A stretch of 64,000 nt of DNA from Arctopsyche grandis (Eukaryota > Arthropoda > Insecta > Trichoptera > Hydropsychidae): NCBI RefSeq assembly GCF_051622035.1, contig NC_135360.1, positions 32,753,206 through 32,817,205 of the forward strand. Direction: 5' to 3'. Below the pieces are notes generated by a model, which did no database searches, had not been told where the DNA came from, and saw only the letters and a program-made list of their open reading frames with translations. Position 1 is the stretch's first letter; each line of letters starts with the position of its first letter. This document shows positions 23,448-38,700 of this stretch, piece after piece. A program made the position numbers and the translations under genes.

Positions 23448-23750
23448 CCGATTTCACATATACCGAAGTGTTTTGGCCAAAAAAAGCCAAATATCCACAT
23501 ACTACATAAATTATCGTTCAATGATAATTTAAAATTAGACCCATTCAAACCACGTATTTTTTTTAATTATGATGTTGCAATTTTATTCCAGTCCCAAATT
23601 GTATGCATCTTGTTTATGGTGATTTTTAATTATTGATATACAAATGTAGTGTTGCCAGTGCTTCGTAGCGTCGGTTCAGTGCTGCGACAATTTAGGTTGG
23701 CACGCCTTTTTTCAGTGAAGTGACGCGCCGCGAACCGGAGAGCGTACAAA

Positions 23751-26700
23751 ATGGCCCGCAACCAGAACTCCATCGAAAACTATTTTCAAAGCAGCCGTTC
23801 ATGTAAAATATTCACACCTTCATTACAATTGCATTCGCACTGCAACATCCATACTTTGGCACTCTCGACACAATGCAAATATTTATGTTTTCAGCTACGT
23901 TTCGGCCGCAAATGACAGTAATTCCGGTAAATCCGCCAAGACGCGAACAGGACTCAATCTACGGGTATGAAATTTTCCTACATATTTTAGCGTCGATTTG
24001 ATTCCACCGAAATAACGAACAATAGCTGTATAGCACAAATTTTATTCTCAGATTCGAAAACAACATGCCGATGGTGGTGCAGCCCGCTACTTCGTTCGCC
24101 GAGCTTCGATACTTTGGCGAAAATGGCGAAAATATGGAATGCAATCGAAACAGGAATGCGAACCGCAACGAATTCGGAAATATAGCCGACAACGATTTGT
24201 ATCGCAACAATTCCAATAACAATATTGCCAAGTTTGGTAATGTGCCAAATTTTCACGGTGCAGTCGTTAGTATCGCATATTTAATTGTGTATAATAATAT
24301 TACTATACAAATATAATATATGTATTATGTACTAAGCGGCTAGCCCGTCATTCGACGGGTGATGTACAACCATTTTGAAAATTGGTACTATTTTTATCCT
24401 TATTGCAAACAAGTTGGTGTTTATTGAACTCATAAATGAATTGTGTCTCATAAAGAATATCCTAGGAAATACTCCTACATTTTTAATTTAATTTAATTTT
24501 TAATCTTTGATACATATTTTCTACATACATAAATGTATAATAACACTGTTCGACACGAAAATGGTTCAGAGACGAGATATAACTTTTCTTATAGATCTAA
24601 GCCCAGTGAACACGAATCTGGTAATAAAAAATGTTGATTGGCTCGAGATTTGGAGATATGTGCATTTTTTAAATCACGCGATTTTTCTATATCTTGGTAA
24701 CAGTTCGGTCGATGTCTCAAAATCTGTCAATTTTCTATTCAAAATGAATATTGGAATCCATAGTCGGGTATTTTATATTCCATTTGTAGTACTTTTCAGC
24801 TTTCAAATCTCTCTAAGTAGTCGTCCAGTTCAAATCAAAAGTCAAAAGTACGTATTTTCATTTGGGATTTTTTGCCACTGTTAATACTATGTTATATTGA
24901 GTATTTTCTATTGAAACATGTTTATTGGGATAGTGTTCTGGCCACTGTTTTCGTTTAAAAGGGTTAATTGGAAGTGTGCTGAATTTTAAATCGGTAAAAT
25001 TTCGAGCTAAAAACTCGTACTAGTGGAGCACGTCTTTGTGTTGTGTGCGCTGTACGTATCCAAACAACCAGGATACCAAAATATGTCGTTTTATTTTGTA
25101 TTTGAAGGGATTATTTTTTGTAATTTATTCGATAAACGACCTTCAAGATCTTTCTTTCTCAATTTAAGGTTTGTAAAAACACTAATAAGTACTTTAAGCT
25201 CAATTTTCGATGCTTTTTTGTGTTCAATGGCCAGCAATCCGAGAATATTTAGTCTAAATTGTTATGAAGTGTATATATGTATGTATTATATATTTGGGCC
25301 CCCTGTCAAACATCATGTTTTGCTTTGCTCACTTTTTTATGTGGTAGCTACGGCACTGATTCTAAAGGGACAAACGTATAAAACTAGCACAGCACAGACT
25401 GGCAACTGCATGTAAACAGCAGTACAAAAAATATTCTTTAGTACATTTATATGTTCCGTCGTATGTACGTCGCGTAGATGTAACAGCAGTAGCTGACACG
25501 ATCTATCTATTCATATCATACAGCGGTACATGTTACCGAAACGTATCAAGCAAAACCGGCTTTCTTTTGCCATTGTGGAAATATTCACGCATGACGTGAC
25601 GTCATAGTGGCGAGTGCACGCGTACTAACGAAAGTGCGCATACATATTGTCATATTGTGACAATATTGACTATACGACGTAAGCAATATTGCGCCGTATC
25701 GTCGCGCTTTGTTATTTATATGTAAGCTGATTTTGCTTTTCTTGTCTGAACGTACGCTGCTGTATAGTATACATAGAAGTAGTCTTTTCCATGCACTGTT
25801 GTGCCGGGCTGTAACTATTGGATAAAATAAATAGACCTTTACACTGTGAAGAGCCGTAGGGGTCGACCGGGTGTGTAGAGAAGGATAATGTCCTAGGTGA
25901 TGAGATGATATATAAGGATTGTTCATGGGGCAAAATCTAATCGAAAATTAATTTAATTTCACAAAATATGTGTTTTTGAATAGTATTTTTCCGATAAGAG
26001 GTGTAATTTTCAGCCCCCTTCACAAGAAAAAATCCTTTTTGTTGTTTATGTATGTTTGCTTACATATACATATATTAAATGTATCTATTGATTATATATG
26101 TATGTATGTATCTTATTTCAAAGCTGTTTGCAGTAGGGAAAAAAATACTCAATTCTTATTGGTCAGATAAGATGTTTTGATCAATATGAATTCTGTCGAA
26201 TGTAAACACTATTGAAATGAGTTATGTAGGCGTGTTGGAGTGACTGTCTAGAGCCAATATGACACAATATGAAAAATAAAATATGTATATTTACAAAATT
26301 TTTCAGAGGCCGCACTTAAACAGTTTCCATCCATATCGAACCAATCAGAAACCGGAAACACCGTTGATTTTCAAAGAGTTGTCGCCGTTCGGATTTGGAA
26401 ATTCGCGCGAAAATACGCCGAGACAGATTTCAAACACTCCCAGCGGCGATTTAGCTTCTCCAAGCCGACAAATAAGATTCACGCCAAGTGGCCAAGAAAA
26501 ACCCCCTTCGACTTTCATGGGAAATCAAAACAACCGTGAGCAAGTTTATCGTTGATTTTTTTACTCTTTGGTTGATTTTTATTTGTAGCTAGCTGAACCC
26601 AGCATGCGTTGCAATGCCACAATAACGCATGCAATTACCGTTCCCGTTTCCATTTGTCGGAAAAACGCAGGCGGCGAACGCATTTAAAATTATTCAATTG

Positions 26701-29700
26701 TTTTTTTTATTTTAATCTAGCAACGCAGGTGGTGAGGCGAACATATTTGAAATTATTGCGTTGCAATGCTACTCATTCCTGTTTTTTCATTCCCGTTCCC
26801 GTTTTTGGGCGATTTTTTTACAGAAACCATCGCGGGCATACACACAATAACTCATGTAAGTTTCATCGCAATCGGTTTAATGGTATAGGAACGCATATGT
26901 GACAGACAGATTTGATTTTTATATATTTTTAATTATGTACTTATAGTAATAAAGAAATAATGAAATAAATAATTAAAAAAAATGGTGGTGCTTGTTATAA
27001 CTAGTCTTAGGCAGCTGATAGATGCTATTCGTACAAAGAATAGTTCACTATTGGCAATTTCTTAGAGAAACCATGCTTTTTTGATCTCTTGTCGATCTTT
27101 AGTTATAACCAGACATCAGCGCTCAGCGTGCAAAATGGGTTCACTATTGTCAATTTCTATTGTTTTTCAACCTTACTCACCTGTGTCCGAATTATCTCCA
27201 ACGTACATACACACATGATTTTTTAAAATCGGGGTTTGAACTCGAGGCCTCTGAATATGTAGAAGCAGGGCCGAGGCCCCTTAAAATAAGAGCAGGGCCA
27301 ACTGCTTTTAAAGGCCCGATCTGAAATGGTAAGCAATTTAAGCGAAGCCTGCAAATTCCCGTCTGCCTGGCGGTAACGAATTCGTCGACGAAATTCACCC
27401 GTTACGTTTAAATACTACTGTTTGCTCTTTTCGATAAAATTGATGAATCTTGCGGTTTTTGGTACAAAAGAGCTATTTGACAAGGTCCTAATAGTCGGTA
27501 GCAGCATACGCTGACCATTGAACTATACAAATGTACATATGTACGCTAAATTAAACAGTTATTATTAATGTTGATAAGTTGATATTTAAGCAGGTAGTTT
27601 TGGAAATTAATCGATATATGAACCACACCTGACACTATTGTCGCTAATGGTTTCAATTTGGATCATTGGCGGTTTCAATTTCTATCACCCTCTCACTTCA
27701 CACCCCACACTACCCTCCTCATTTCATCCCCGTACGTTCGCCCGGCCGTCCACGTCCAAATAAGCATGTGTATGTATATGCCTTCGTGTATGTATATGTG
27801 TTCCTGTCAGTGTTCACGGCGCAATCTTCCGGTAATTATAATATAGGTATTTATTTTTTGTCTCAAGTCTCTATACTTGTCCATGAAAAACATACGTTTT
27901 TTGTGCGTACGTCTGATGTATAATTTCTAAAGAGACTTTGTATGTACACATGTAAGGTTTAAAGATTGGTTGGGAGCATCGAAAACAAATCAAAGTTTCT
28001 ATGACGACGACATCGAAATCGTCGATTATTATTTTTTTTTGGATTCAAATAAATTTAATAAAAAAATAAAATGAATGTTTACTATTAGATTGTTTTGCCA
28101 TGTTTAAGCTGTTTATGTATATTACAAATACCGAGCGAAGCCGGGTAAAACCCCTAGCGTTATGTAAGCGGATTATAACAATGACCGTAACATACGTACG
28201 AGTATATTTTTTTATTTTTTATTTTATTTTTACATATGTATATACCAGGAAGGCCTTACAGGTAAATCCCAATGCGCCTTCCTGGCCAATTACAAATACA
28301 AATACAGCATTTTTATTATAAGTCGTTGAATTGCGAGACACTGAAAAAACTCGCAAATTAACGAGACATCTATGAATTGTATATAAATTTTTATTGTACA
28401 TCAATCAAATTTTTCAAATAGTGGTGACATAGTAGGTAGGAAGGATTTTTAGCCAATTTTTTTTCCGGGAACCGTTTCAACAATGAAATCAGAGAAAATT
28501 GGCAAACTCTGATAGGAAACGATCAACCTGGAGTCACAAATCCAGGTCTGACCAACAGCATACTCTGAAAAATTCATTTTCATTCAGGGATAGAACCCAG
28601 CACCTTCTTGACGGTAAGCAGAAGCTTAACGTCCGAGCTATGCTGCTGGCTAATTGTTTGTCTTCATTCACTATTGAGCAATGGTCGGTCTTGCTGTGCA
28701 TATTACGTATCGAATGTACGACGTATCGGTTGAGGTGTTAACTTTAAATTCCTCACTTTTAAAAACCACCACGGTTAGGCTGACCGAACTAAATTATGCC
28801 ATCATTTTAGTTTCGCCTCACACTTGGCTGATTTTCGCTTACTGAATAGATATTCTGCAGTGCAGTGCGGTGGCGCTATCTCCCTTCCGATGGCCTCTAC
28901 TCGACAAGGGATAAAGGGGGTGGGGGTTGGGAGTTGGTGGAGAACACCACAAAGCCGTAACTAATGCATTTTGATACCGCCACGGCGATTGTTTGCTTTT
29001 AAAGCTCTCTCTATCTCTTTAGTGAAATTGAAAAGTTCACAGTTTTCCAGCAAGCGTTGATAATCATAAATGCTTGGAGGAGCGGAGAAAATTACTTCCT
29101 TTCGCGTATTTCCATTCGATTCTAAAAAAAAACCTGGAGTTTGAAAAGCCGCAGTGCTAACGAGCTTTTGGTTGTTCATGCAAATTGATCTACTCCAATA
29201 TTCATTTATACTTGTCAGCAGTGGCTCCCAATATATTAGTTTTCAACTTCGTTATCAACTGTCTATTTACATACACAGTTGAAATATGATTTTACTTTTT
29301 ATTTTTACGTAGATATATACTAGGAAGGTTTGACAGGAAGACCCCAATGCGCTTTCCTGGACAATTAATTACAAACAATGCAGCATTTTATTATTACATA
29401 AATCACTGTATTTCTAGAAGCTGAAGAATTTATTAAGGAATTAATCCATTGAGACATCTATGGATTTTAGATTTGTACATAATTTTTACAAATTGTACAT
29501 ACAATAAGTACAGAGGATTTGTGACAACAGGAAAGATGATTTTTTTGCCAATTTTGAGGAACCGTCTCAACAATGATCAGATGAAATTGGCAAACTCTGA
29601 TGAGAAACGATCGATTTGGAGTCACTAATACCCCCAAATCTAACCAGCAGTATAGTGGATCGAACCCACTGATCACTTGGTGCTAAGCATACACGCTACC

Positions 29701-32700
29701 ATTGAGGCATACTACTATTTTAATATAGAAATGTTGATATTCTACATTTTGAAAACTTACCACAAGAGAAATATTTTCTTTTTTGAGAATCTTTTGTGAA
29801 ACTTTGGGATCAAATCGACTTAATATACATATGTACTTACATATATTACAAAAATCGTGAAGCTGATAATTTCGAGTTCATTATTCGATACCAGCAGCGT
29901 AGAATAGTGGTTAGCATATAAATCATTCAAATAGAGTGGTCATGGGTTCGAGGCCAGACCTTGATTTTTGACTCCAGGTCGATCATTTCTTATCAGAGTT
30001 TGCCAATTTTTCTGATTTTCACTGAAACGGTTCCTGCAAAATTGGCATCTCTTTTCCTATTTCTCTTGCAAATCTCAAGCTGTTCAGCGTAGGTTTGTAT
30101 AATAAAATGCTGCAAAATTTAGCATATTTCTAAGCCCACTTTAAAGGTCAAAGAATTCGACCCTTAAAGCCCTCAACATGAGGCCACCACCCCCCAACGA
30201 ATACATTCTAAGAGACCCTTTTGTCGGAGAACGAGACGGTTGTTCATGAATATCGCACAAGAACAACCGCACATCACTGTTCTAATAAAAAAACCACACT
30301 ATATAACCAAGTACAAAATAAACAACAACGCATGAACACATAAAGCGCGCATGCATTAGGAAAGTTTAGTATGCTTTCGAGCTATGCATACTATGCTTTC
30401 GAGCAGAGTAATCACGGTTCGATTTCCACTAGTATTGCTGCTGGCCAGACCTTGATTTGTGACTACACGTTGATCGTTTCCTATCAGAGTTTGCCAATTT
30501 TTCTGATTTTCATTGAATTTTCGCGAATCTCGAGTTATTTAGCGTCTCCGAGGTTCACCGGTTTGTAAAAATATGCTGCAAAAGTTTCTGTGGATTATGA
30601 TCGTATAAATTTGTATTACATAAATGCTTGTGTTGTATAAAATGCTTGTGTTGAATAAAATGCTTGCAATGCTATTTGTTTGACCATATGTATATGTTGT
30701 GTATAATGTAAAAATATATGTATAATAATTATGAATTTATATATAATTTGACGTTTATTGATCTACATATATAGTACACTCGCTGCATTGGAGCGATCTG
30801 TAAAACGAGTACATGATTGATTAAATAAAATAAAATAAATATTTGAAGCTGTCTCCGTGTGTATGTGTGAGTGTCTTGTGTCTCCGTGCATGCTACGTGT
30901 CTCTCATTAGTATGATCATTGAGATGCAAGGCTTGATCATCACGTGACTTAGTTTGTTCTATATGTACTTGATCCCCTCTAGGAATTGACTTAGGAAAAA
31001 TTTACATGCTATCTCTCTTACTACCTCTAGACCGTGCAGACAGTAGAACATTCGTACTCGCGAAATGCTATTGGTCGAGAGGTGGCGAGGGAGATAGCAT
31101 GTACGTTTTATTTAAGTGTCATCCTACACCAGATGGACAATCATTTAGACAAGTTGTATTTTGATATTTTTAATGATTTAATTAAGGATTTAGGGGCAAA
31201 GTGTGCCATAAGTGTAGCAATTTTCAAAACACTGTTTCACTGGCAGTATTGTGCCTAGTGGTTACATCCATCAAGGGACCGATAAATCTAAAAAACGGTA
31301 AATGCAGCAGCTGAAAGCATATTTCCGCAGGCTAAATTGTCCGTTCGCCGCTGAAAACTCAATTAAAGCACGGGCACAATAAAAGTCCAGCACGAAAATT
31401 GCGCTTGGATCGTTTTTAACAATGTTATCTGAAAAATTGACGATTCAAGCACATTCTGTGCATCAGGATTTTGTGTTTTTTTTAACGCAACTTTTCTCGG
31501 TACGAAGTTTGCACTTTCCCGAGACGGAAAGCGCTTTTAAAAGTTTTTCTTACAAGGATTGCTGTACGTGATAAATAGACCGTGAAAGTTTTTGTCGTTT
31601 GATATTATTAGCGGATGACTTAACCCTTTGCTGCTACGAGGTTTTTCAATGTCCAAGCGAAAAATGCTAACATTTGTAATTACTTTATAAAAAAATAAAT
31701 ATAATATATTTTTTTACATACTTACTTCGCCGAACGCGCGTATTTTTTTTAATACTTTATATACATTTTTAAGAAGCAGTTGTGGACTCGCGCTCTCTCT
31801 TTCTGTCTTGCTTTTACATGCGTGCTTGCGAAAGAGATACCTACATATATACACTAAATAAGTTTTGACGATTGTTTCCGACGCATTATTTTTTTCAATA
31901 ATTTATTTTTAGACATCGATGTATTTGTCGTTGTTAAAACATGCGATACATTTGAAACAGGTAGCGGTCTTTCTCTCTTTCTTTCTTGGTTTTAATTGTG
32001 TACGTGTGAGCGAGACACACAAGGATGCGAAGTTTCTAATAATCAAATAATTTTTCAACATGTATCATAAACATTTTGTATGCATTTCAGTTGCATTTGA
32101 TTGATTGCACGAATTCTCGTGACCTATATAATTGAAAGCGGATTTCTATTGTTTTTTGCCATTTATTTTAACTCTGCAAAATTTTATCGGACAGTGAAAG
32201 TGACAAAAGCGAAATAATAGCTCCTCGCCGAGGAACTCGACAAATCAGCAGCTCTACTGATACTGAAAATGAATTTATCGACAATAATCAATTCCCAAGT
32301 AATAACTCCTTATATGACTTTGACAACAAACCCGAAATTTACTTTGATGATGAACCCAAAATTGAAGAGCTTTTAAAAAATTGATAAATATTTATAAAGC
32401 TTGATTGAAAAATAAATATAAATACGTATATAAAAAAAAAATGTTTCGTGCCACTGATGCGCTGGCAAAGAAAGTATTGAAATACGACAATTAATGACGA
32501 CAACAACGATCATCGTAGCAATCTTCGCCGATTTCAAAACAACGATTTATCGTTGTTGTAGCAGTCAAAGGGTTAAGCAAGCAGAGACTTTAATAAAATA
32601 TGTTGGGTTTATTAACTTGTCTTTTTTTTAAGATTTTAAACAATACTAGTGAAGTTAATCAATTCCGCTCGTTATTAGATTTCATATATTTATGATGATT

Positions 32701-35700
32701 TTTTTTAATAGTTTCCAAATTAGGACACAAAGTGTGCACGGATACACAAAACGCGTGCCGTAAAACGTTTCAAGTTACCGGTCATTATTGTTTCCGTTTC
32801 ACCCTGTGTATCTAAAGTTATTTTTTTCGATTTAAATCCGTTATATGCAGGTGTAAAAATCAGATTACTCTGAAATGTTTTTATGGATAAAGTGTTTCGT
32901 ATAGATATGTATATCATATAATATTTATTCAACGCGAAGGATAATAGGACGCTGAAGGGGTTGCATCAAAAGTGAAGTATCTACCCCTCCCTGGTCTACT
33001 GCTACGGGTGGATCGGATGCTGCATTCAATACGGCAAGCGACGATTGAGTTATTTTAGAAAATCCAATATGCGAGAATATTGTCACGGCTACGACTCGAA
33101 ATGTGATTTCACTGGCGATGCCTGACGGCTACGAGAGATGCCTTACCTTGCCTTGCCTTATCCATTCTTTGATTATATCTTATTATTCGACGCCTAGGCG
33201 CCTACCTCCATTCATGCACCAGCTCTTGAATAGGTACTCCACAGAAAAATTCATCTGAAAAAAAACTTTTATTTAGATATACATATATGTATTTATGTAT
33301 GTGTTTTATCCGATTCGTGAAATTGTTCATTTAATGAAAATGTTAAAAAAATGCTTATTTCATGCACTAGGCATTTCATGTAATCGGCAAAAAAAATTGC
33401 GTGCCGCATTCGTAAATTAAGCATTTTTCGACATTTTCGTAGAATGAGAAATTTTATAAATTCATAGATATACAAATATATAAAATGTATGTGACGTAGA
33501 GAGAATCTTCGAAGGTGAAAATATTGTGTACTAGTGGTTTTACCTGGCTTCGCTCGGTATTTGTAATATAAACCGCTTAAACATGACTAATCTAATAGTA
33601 AGCATTTTATTAAATTTATTTGAATAGTTTTATTTTATATAAATTTATTTGAACACTCATTTGTTTTTTTTATTAAATTGACTGTCACGAACAAACAAAC
33701 ATATATACTAAGTCTCTTTCTTAATTATATGTATACCAGAATCCGGCGCCTGCGCCCCCGGCATATATGCAAAGTCTCTTTCGAAATTTTATATTAGATT
33801 GAAAAATAATTACGTAGTATCGAATCAAGAAATAGACTGTCCTAATTTAGCATTGTCACTTCCAGAGTGTGTTTTACAACACATAGGTGATTTTTTTTCA
33901 TTATTTGAGCCGTTATATTTGTAAGTGGCGTAAGTCCACTTTTCTTCATTTCGATAAATACCTTGCAAAACATTTAATACAATTCTTTGTGTTTAATATT
34001 TAAAATACACTGGTAGCTTGTAATGAGTTTATTCTGCTTTGTCGAGATTCTGGACATATCGAATTATAAGTAAGTAGTGATAATAATTTATATCACTACT
34101 TATTTATAAGAATTATAAATAAGTAGTGATAATAATTTGTGAATTTCAAATATAGCGGCTATTTATGAACGAACTGCTTTTTATCGATAGTCAGTAAAAA
34201 TTCAACAGAATTATTTTATTTTATTTTTTTTTAATTATTGAACTATTCATTTTTTATTATTTTAAGTTTGACAAAATTTTTATTTTTTTTTATGTTTATT
34301 TAGTGTTTTTACCGTTGATACATCAACGGATGGATTTGAAAAGGAATTGATAATTCTCTAAGAAATTTATAATTGAACTTGGTAAATTTCTTTGAAGTAG
34401 TTTATCTAATATTTATTTAAAACACAAACTCGATTTATGTTTGTATCAACGGACGTTGCATTACCAGGCGTTGCTCGGGTACGATTAATAGAATTGACGA
34501 AGTACAGCATTTTGTTTTCGGCAGATTAAATTGCGTACGCCCCCCCCTAACCCCACTTCGAATCACCCCCGCTACCCCCGCATCCTTCAGGATCACCCCC
34601 GTCCCATTATTATATACGATAGATATGCCATGTCCATGACGTTGAATTTAGTAAAAAAACAAATGAATATTCAAATAAATTTAATAAAATGTTTATTATT
34701 ACATTGCCTATGTTTAAGTGGTTTATATTACAAATACCGAGCGAAGCTGGATAAAAACACTAATAAACACCCGAAATTTCCATTCATCGAGAGCTATACA
34801 CGTGAACTACATACATATTATACTAACGAGAACTCGAGGGCCAGATATTCAGTATTCGCGATTTTCGAGGCAACGATTGTCGTGTGCGCGATCGCAATGT
34901 GTAAAATAGTCCGTTTACCATATAATATTTATTTATTGGTCCGGAGTATGAAAATTTGTACTAAAGCTGTACGCAAAAATACGCCTGGCCATGCGCACGC
35001 TTCGCGCCGCTACCAGAGCGCGCACCATGTAACGTGCCGTCTCGCTCTTTCTGCTGTTTTATTTTGCATAGCTCTACGATTTGCGACACGCACTTTAATT
35101 ATAAGTATGAAATTATTAATATCGTATACGCGGACGGACGGATGGCTTAGCCTTTTATATGATATAAATATACAATATTCTAAATATTTTCAGAATCCAA
35201 GACTAATCAAGACGATGTTAACAATTCTGCAGTGGTCCAAAGTCGTCGTTCCGGGATTAGCAATGCAGGCAAAACTATGACTTTCGACAAGCAGAAGGTA
35301 TACATAAATATTAACATAAACGTGAAATATATATTTAATGTGTATGTATGTGCGTTTGATATTATATGTAGGTATAATAACAGCTTAATTTTTTTTTATT
35401 GAAATGAAAGGAAAATTCTTTTTAATAGGCCAATTCTTAGGAATTGTTATTCGCTTTTCAAATACGCGAGAGATCACACCATAAAACGTTCAAGTGGGTA
35501 ATTTGCCACCCCCTCCTATTCACCTTAAACTGCACGTTCCGCAATCTTTTTTATACTATGGGGAAAATTCGTCGACTTCTCGGTAATTTTCTTCGGAAAA
35601 GGAAAACGACCAATTCACGTCAACAAGTCGCTTAATATTTTCCAACAAATTGAAAGACTATTCTTTAAGTATCCTCATATACACGCACGCATATGTTCAT

Positions 35701-38700
35701 AGCTTGAATTCAAAATTTCGATTCGATTATAATAACATGCTCACGAACTAATGCTCATATGTTGATATAAATGTGTCTCCATGAACAATTTGGTTTAATT
35801 GAATACACAGGTAATATTTTTTGCAATATAATTTGAAAATCATGAGATTTACTTTGATTTCAAATTACGTATCAATTCATTTCTAGAACCACCTGTTAAA
35901 ATGTCAACGGGCAAAACAGTATATTGAAAATAAAATAATCTTTTATTTTTATTTTTTATACATACATGCAGGGCTTTTTTTCCATGTAACGCGGAGAAAA
36001 ACGGCGTTTCGGCACCTTTTTTTCTCAGCATTTTTTATGTTTCAAACGAATATTCCATATATGTAATATAATCTTTTCCAATAAAAAACTTGACAAGAAG
36101 CGAGTTCCGACACCTTTTTTCAAAAAAAGCCCTGCATATATGAACGTCGATATACAATTTATAGAGCAATTTGACAGAGCATCATAGAGTCAACTTTGGA
36201 TAAATTAGAAAAAAATTATTGTATTTTTGCAGCATTTTAAAAATCAACAAAATCGTGATGGTGAAAACATGAATTTTGCGAGAAAATGGATGAGGTTGCC
36301 AATTTGTAGGAAACGGTTGTCAATTGGTAAATTCTGATAGGAAACGGTTGACCTGGAATCATATATATCCAAAGCCTGGCCATCAGCAACGGGCCAGATA
36401 CTGAACCCGTGACCACGCAGTTGATAGTATTACACGATAACCACTGATAAATGCTGCTGGTTTCATCTCTAAGGTTGCGTTATGTTTATGACCTATGGTA
36501 TTTTCTCATATTAAACTGGTTTCTCGAGTGTGTGCAAATCTACGCATGATAGATGTATCAACTTTTTGTTGTAAATGTAGAAATATGTATTTTTACTAAA
36601 GCTTCAAAAATAATACTTTTCAGTCCGCACACCACTGGTGTGCGTACATATTTTTTAATATTGTTGAATAAAGGAAAAATATATATTTAATTTGCGAAAT
36701 CGGTACCATTTTGAACGTTGTGTAAAGCTAGGGTTTCGTTTCCTTTTGTGGCAAGTAAGCGCGCTCGTACCTACTCTGGCGCTCAGCAAATTAATTCTAT
36801 TAAGACATAATAGAGGAAGATTAAGATGGCGGTGCGCCGAGAAAAACGGTTGCGTTATTAATTGGCATCTACGAGCCGAATTACTCCTTTTGTATAATCA
36901 TTTCCTGAAAAGCCCCGGCGACGATTAATTTAAATAAAAAGTGCCCACTTAAGGGAAAAAAAGAAGGCCAGATGCAATCAATTACGAGCTCCGAAAAGAA
37001 GATGAAAAACCATAAAAAACAAAATTGGAGCAGGAATGTGTTTTCGCTTGCAAAATATTACAGCCTCTTACGTGCATAGTATTATGTAATATATGTGTGG
37101 GAGAGAATCGTAATGAAATGCGCTAAGATGTATCTCGTTGGGTTTGAAATAAGGAGCAGTCGTCTCCCCTATCTACCCCATCTTTGCTCTCTCTCTCCCC
37201 CCTCCCCCCTCTTCCCCCGCCCCTCGTGCTCCGGTGTGAGATGAAAATTTAATTCAATTTTATAGAAACGACCTCCAATTTGCATGGAAGTTTGCAATAT
37301 GAAGTGTTCGCTCGTGCCCTCCCCCCTCCGTGTGGGAAAACGTTTTACACCCCATACTAAACCTGGCTATAGGGAGCCAAGTGGTGCCGTTAAAATTTTG
37401 ACAAACGCGTCGCTTTAATTTGAGACGATCGTAAAAGATGAAAAAATTGGGGAAAAATTGCCCCCCCCCCCCGCCCCCTCACGTCAAATCTCCAGAGAAT
37501 AGTTGATGTTCCTTTTTTTGTCATTTGATTTGTACGTTCCAAATTCATGTTGTACATTGTACATATATCAGTCATGGAAGATTATGAGAATCATGTAACG
37601 GGTGTTTGACGAGGGTGGTGTCCTCTGAAATGTTGGTGACAGTAACGTCACAAATGATTAAATAGATTTTTTTTTATTTAATAGTTTGACGACCCCTGAC
37701 CTAAGCATACATATAAGTCCACTTTTCTTCATTTCGAGAAATATTTCGCAAGACATTAAGTATAATGTTTTGCGTTTAACAATATTTAAAAATTCTGGTG
37801 GCCTGTAATACGTGTATTCTGGTTTTCATACGTAATACGTCATAAAAAGGTGAAATATATCTAGGGGGCTAGTTTTTCCAAGGATGCGATGGCATTGATT
37901 AGACGTCCTAGTGTATTTTTTGCAAGTGCAAAAATATCTAAAAAAAACACGTGTCGCGTACTACTCTATGAGTCTGCGTCCTATAGTCGAAACAATGTAC
38001 ATATGTAGCGTGAGACTTACGAGAATCGAGCATGCTGTTGCATTCGTGCAAAGCGTTGCAACATCGTAAGGACATAAAATAATTTCTTTATTTTTTTTTT
38101 AATTATTTATTATTTAACTATATAATATTGTTACGTACGCCGCGGATTGAGCGAATTGCACTTAGACCAACGGATATCTGTTATCGGTTAACTAAGTACA
38201 TGCACTTACTTCCAAGGATTATATCTGGACTCTAAGTGCATTTAGGCTAAACAATGACCGTTATTAGTTATTTCTCAGAATCGGTACGGGGAGACCCAAT
38301 GTCGTGGAAATACATATCCGAATACGTGACTATACAACAGGTAAACAGATTAGACGTCCTGAGAGATCTACCCTTTATAAGGCGGTACGTAGGCGATATC
38401 ATGTCATTCTGGATGGAGCAGTGACAGTGCGTGTATCTCCTGAATCATCAATAAATGCTGTGAAACGACTGTTGGCCTTTTACTTGGATCCTCCACCCAC
38501 CCCTACGCAACAATATTATTACAACATAATTCAATGCAAGGTCTTTAATAATATTATTGTAAGCTTTGCTGTCCATAGCATGACATTGACAAGTACTTTT
38601 ATCGTCTAAAAAATATAAATGTCGATTAATTTAAAATATATACATATTCCATAAATAAATTAATAATATCAACAACTTAGGAATTTTATATTTAAATTTT

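Noticed and set aside
34531..35280. 249-residue ORF
   Set aside because: It crosses two repeat families and overlaps SPATA22 exon 5 in a different frame.
38304..38609. 101-residue ORF
   Set aside because: It lies mostly within the solo LTR.
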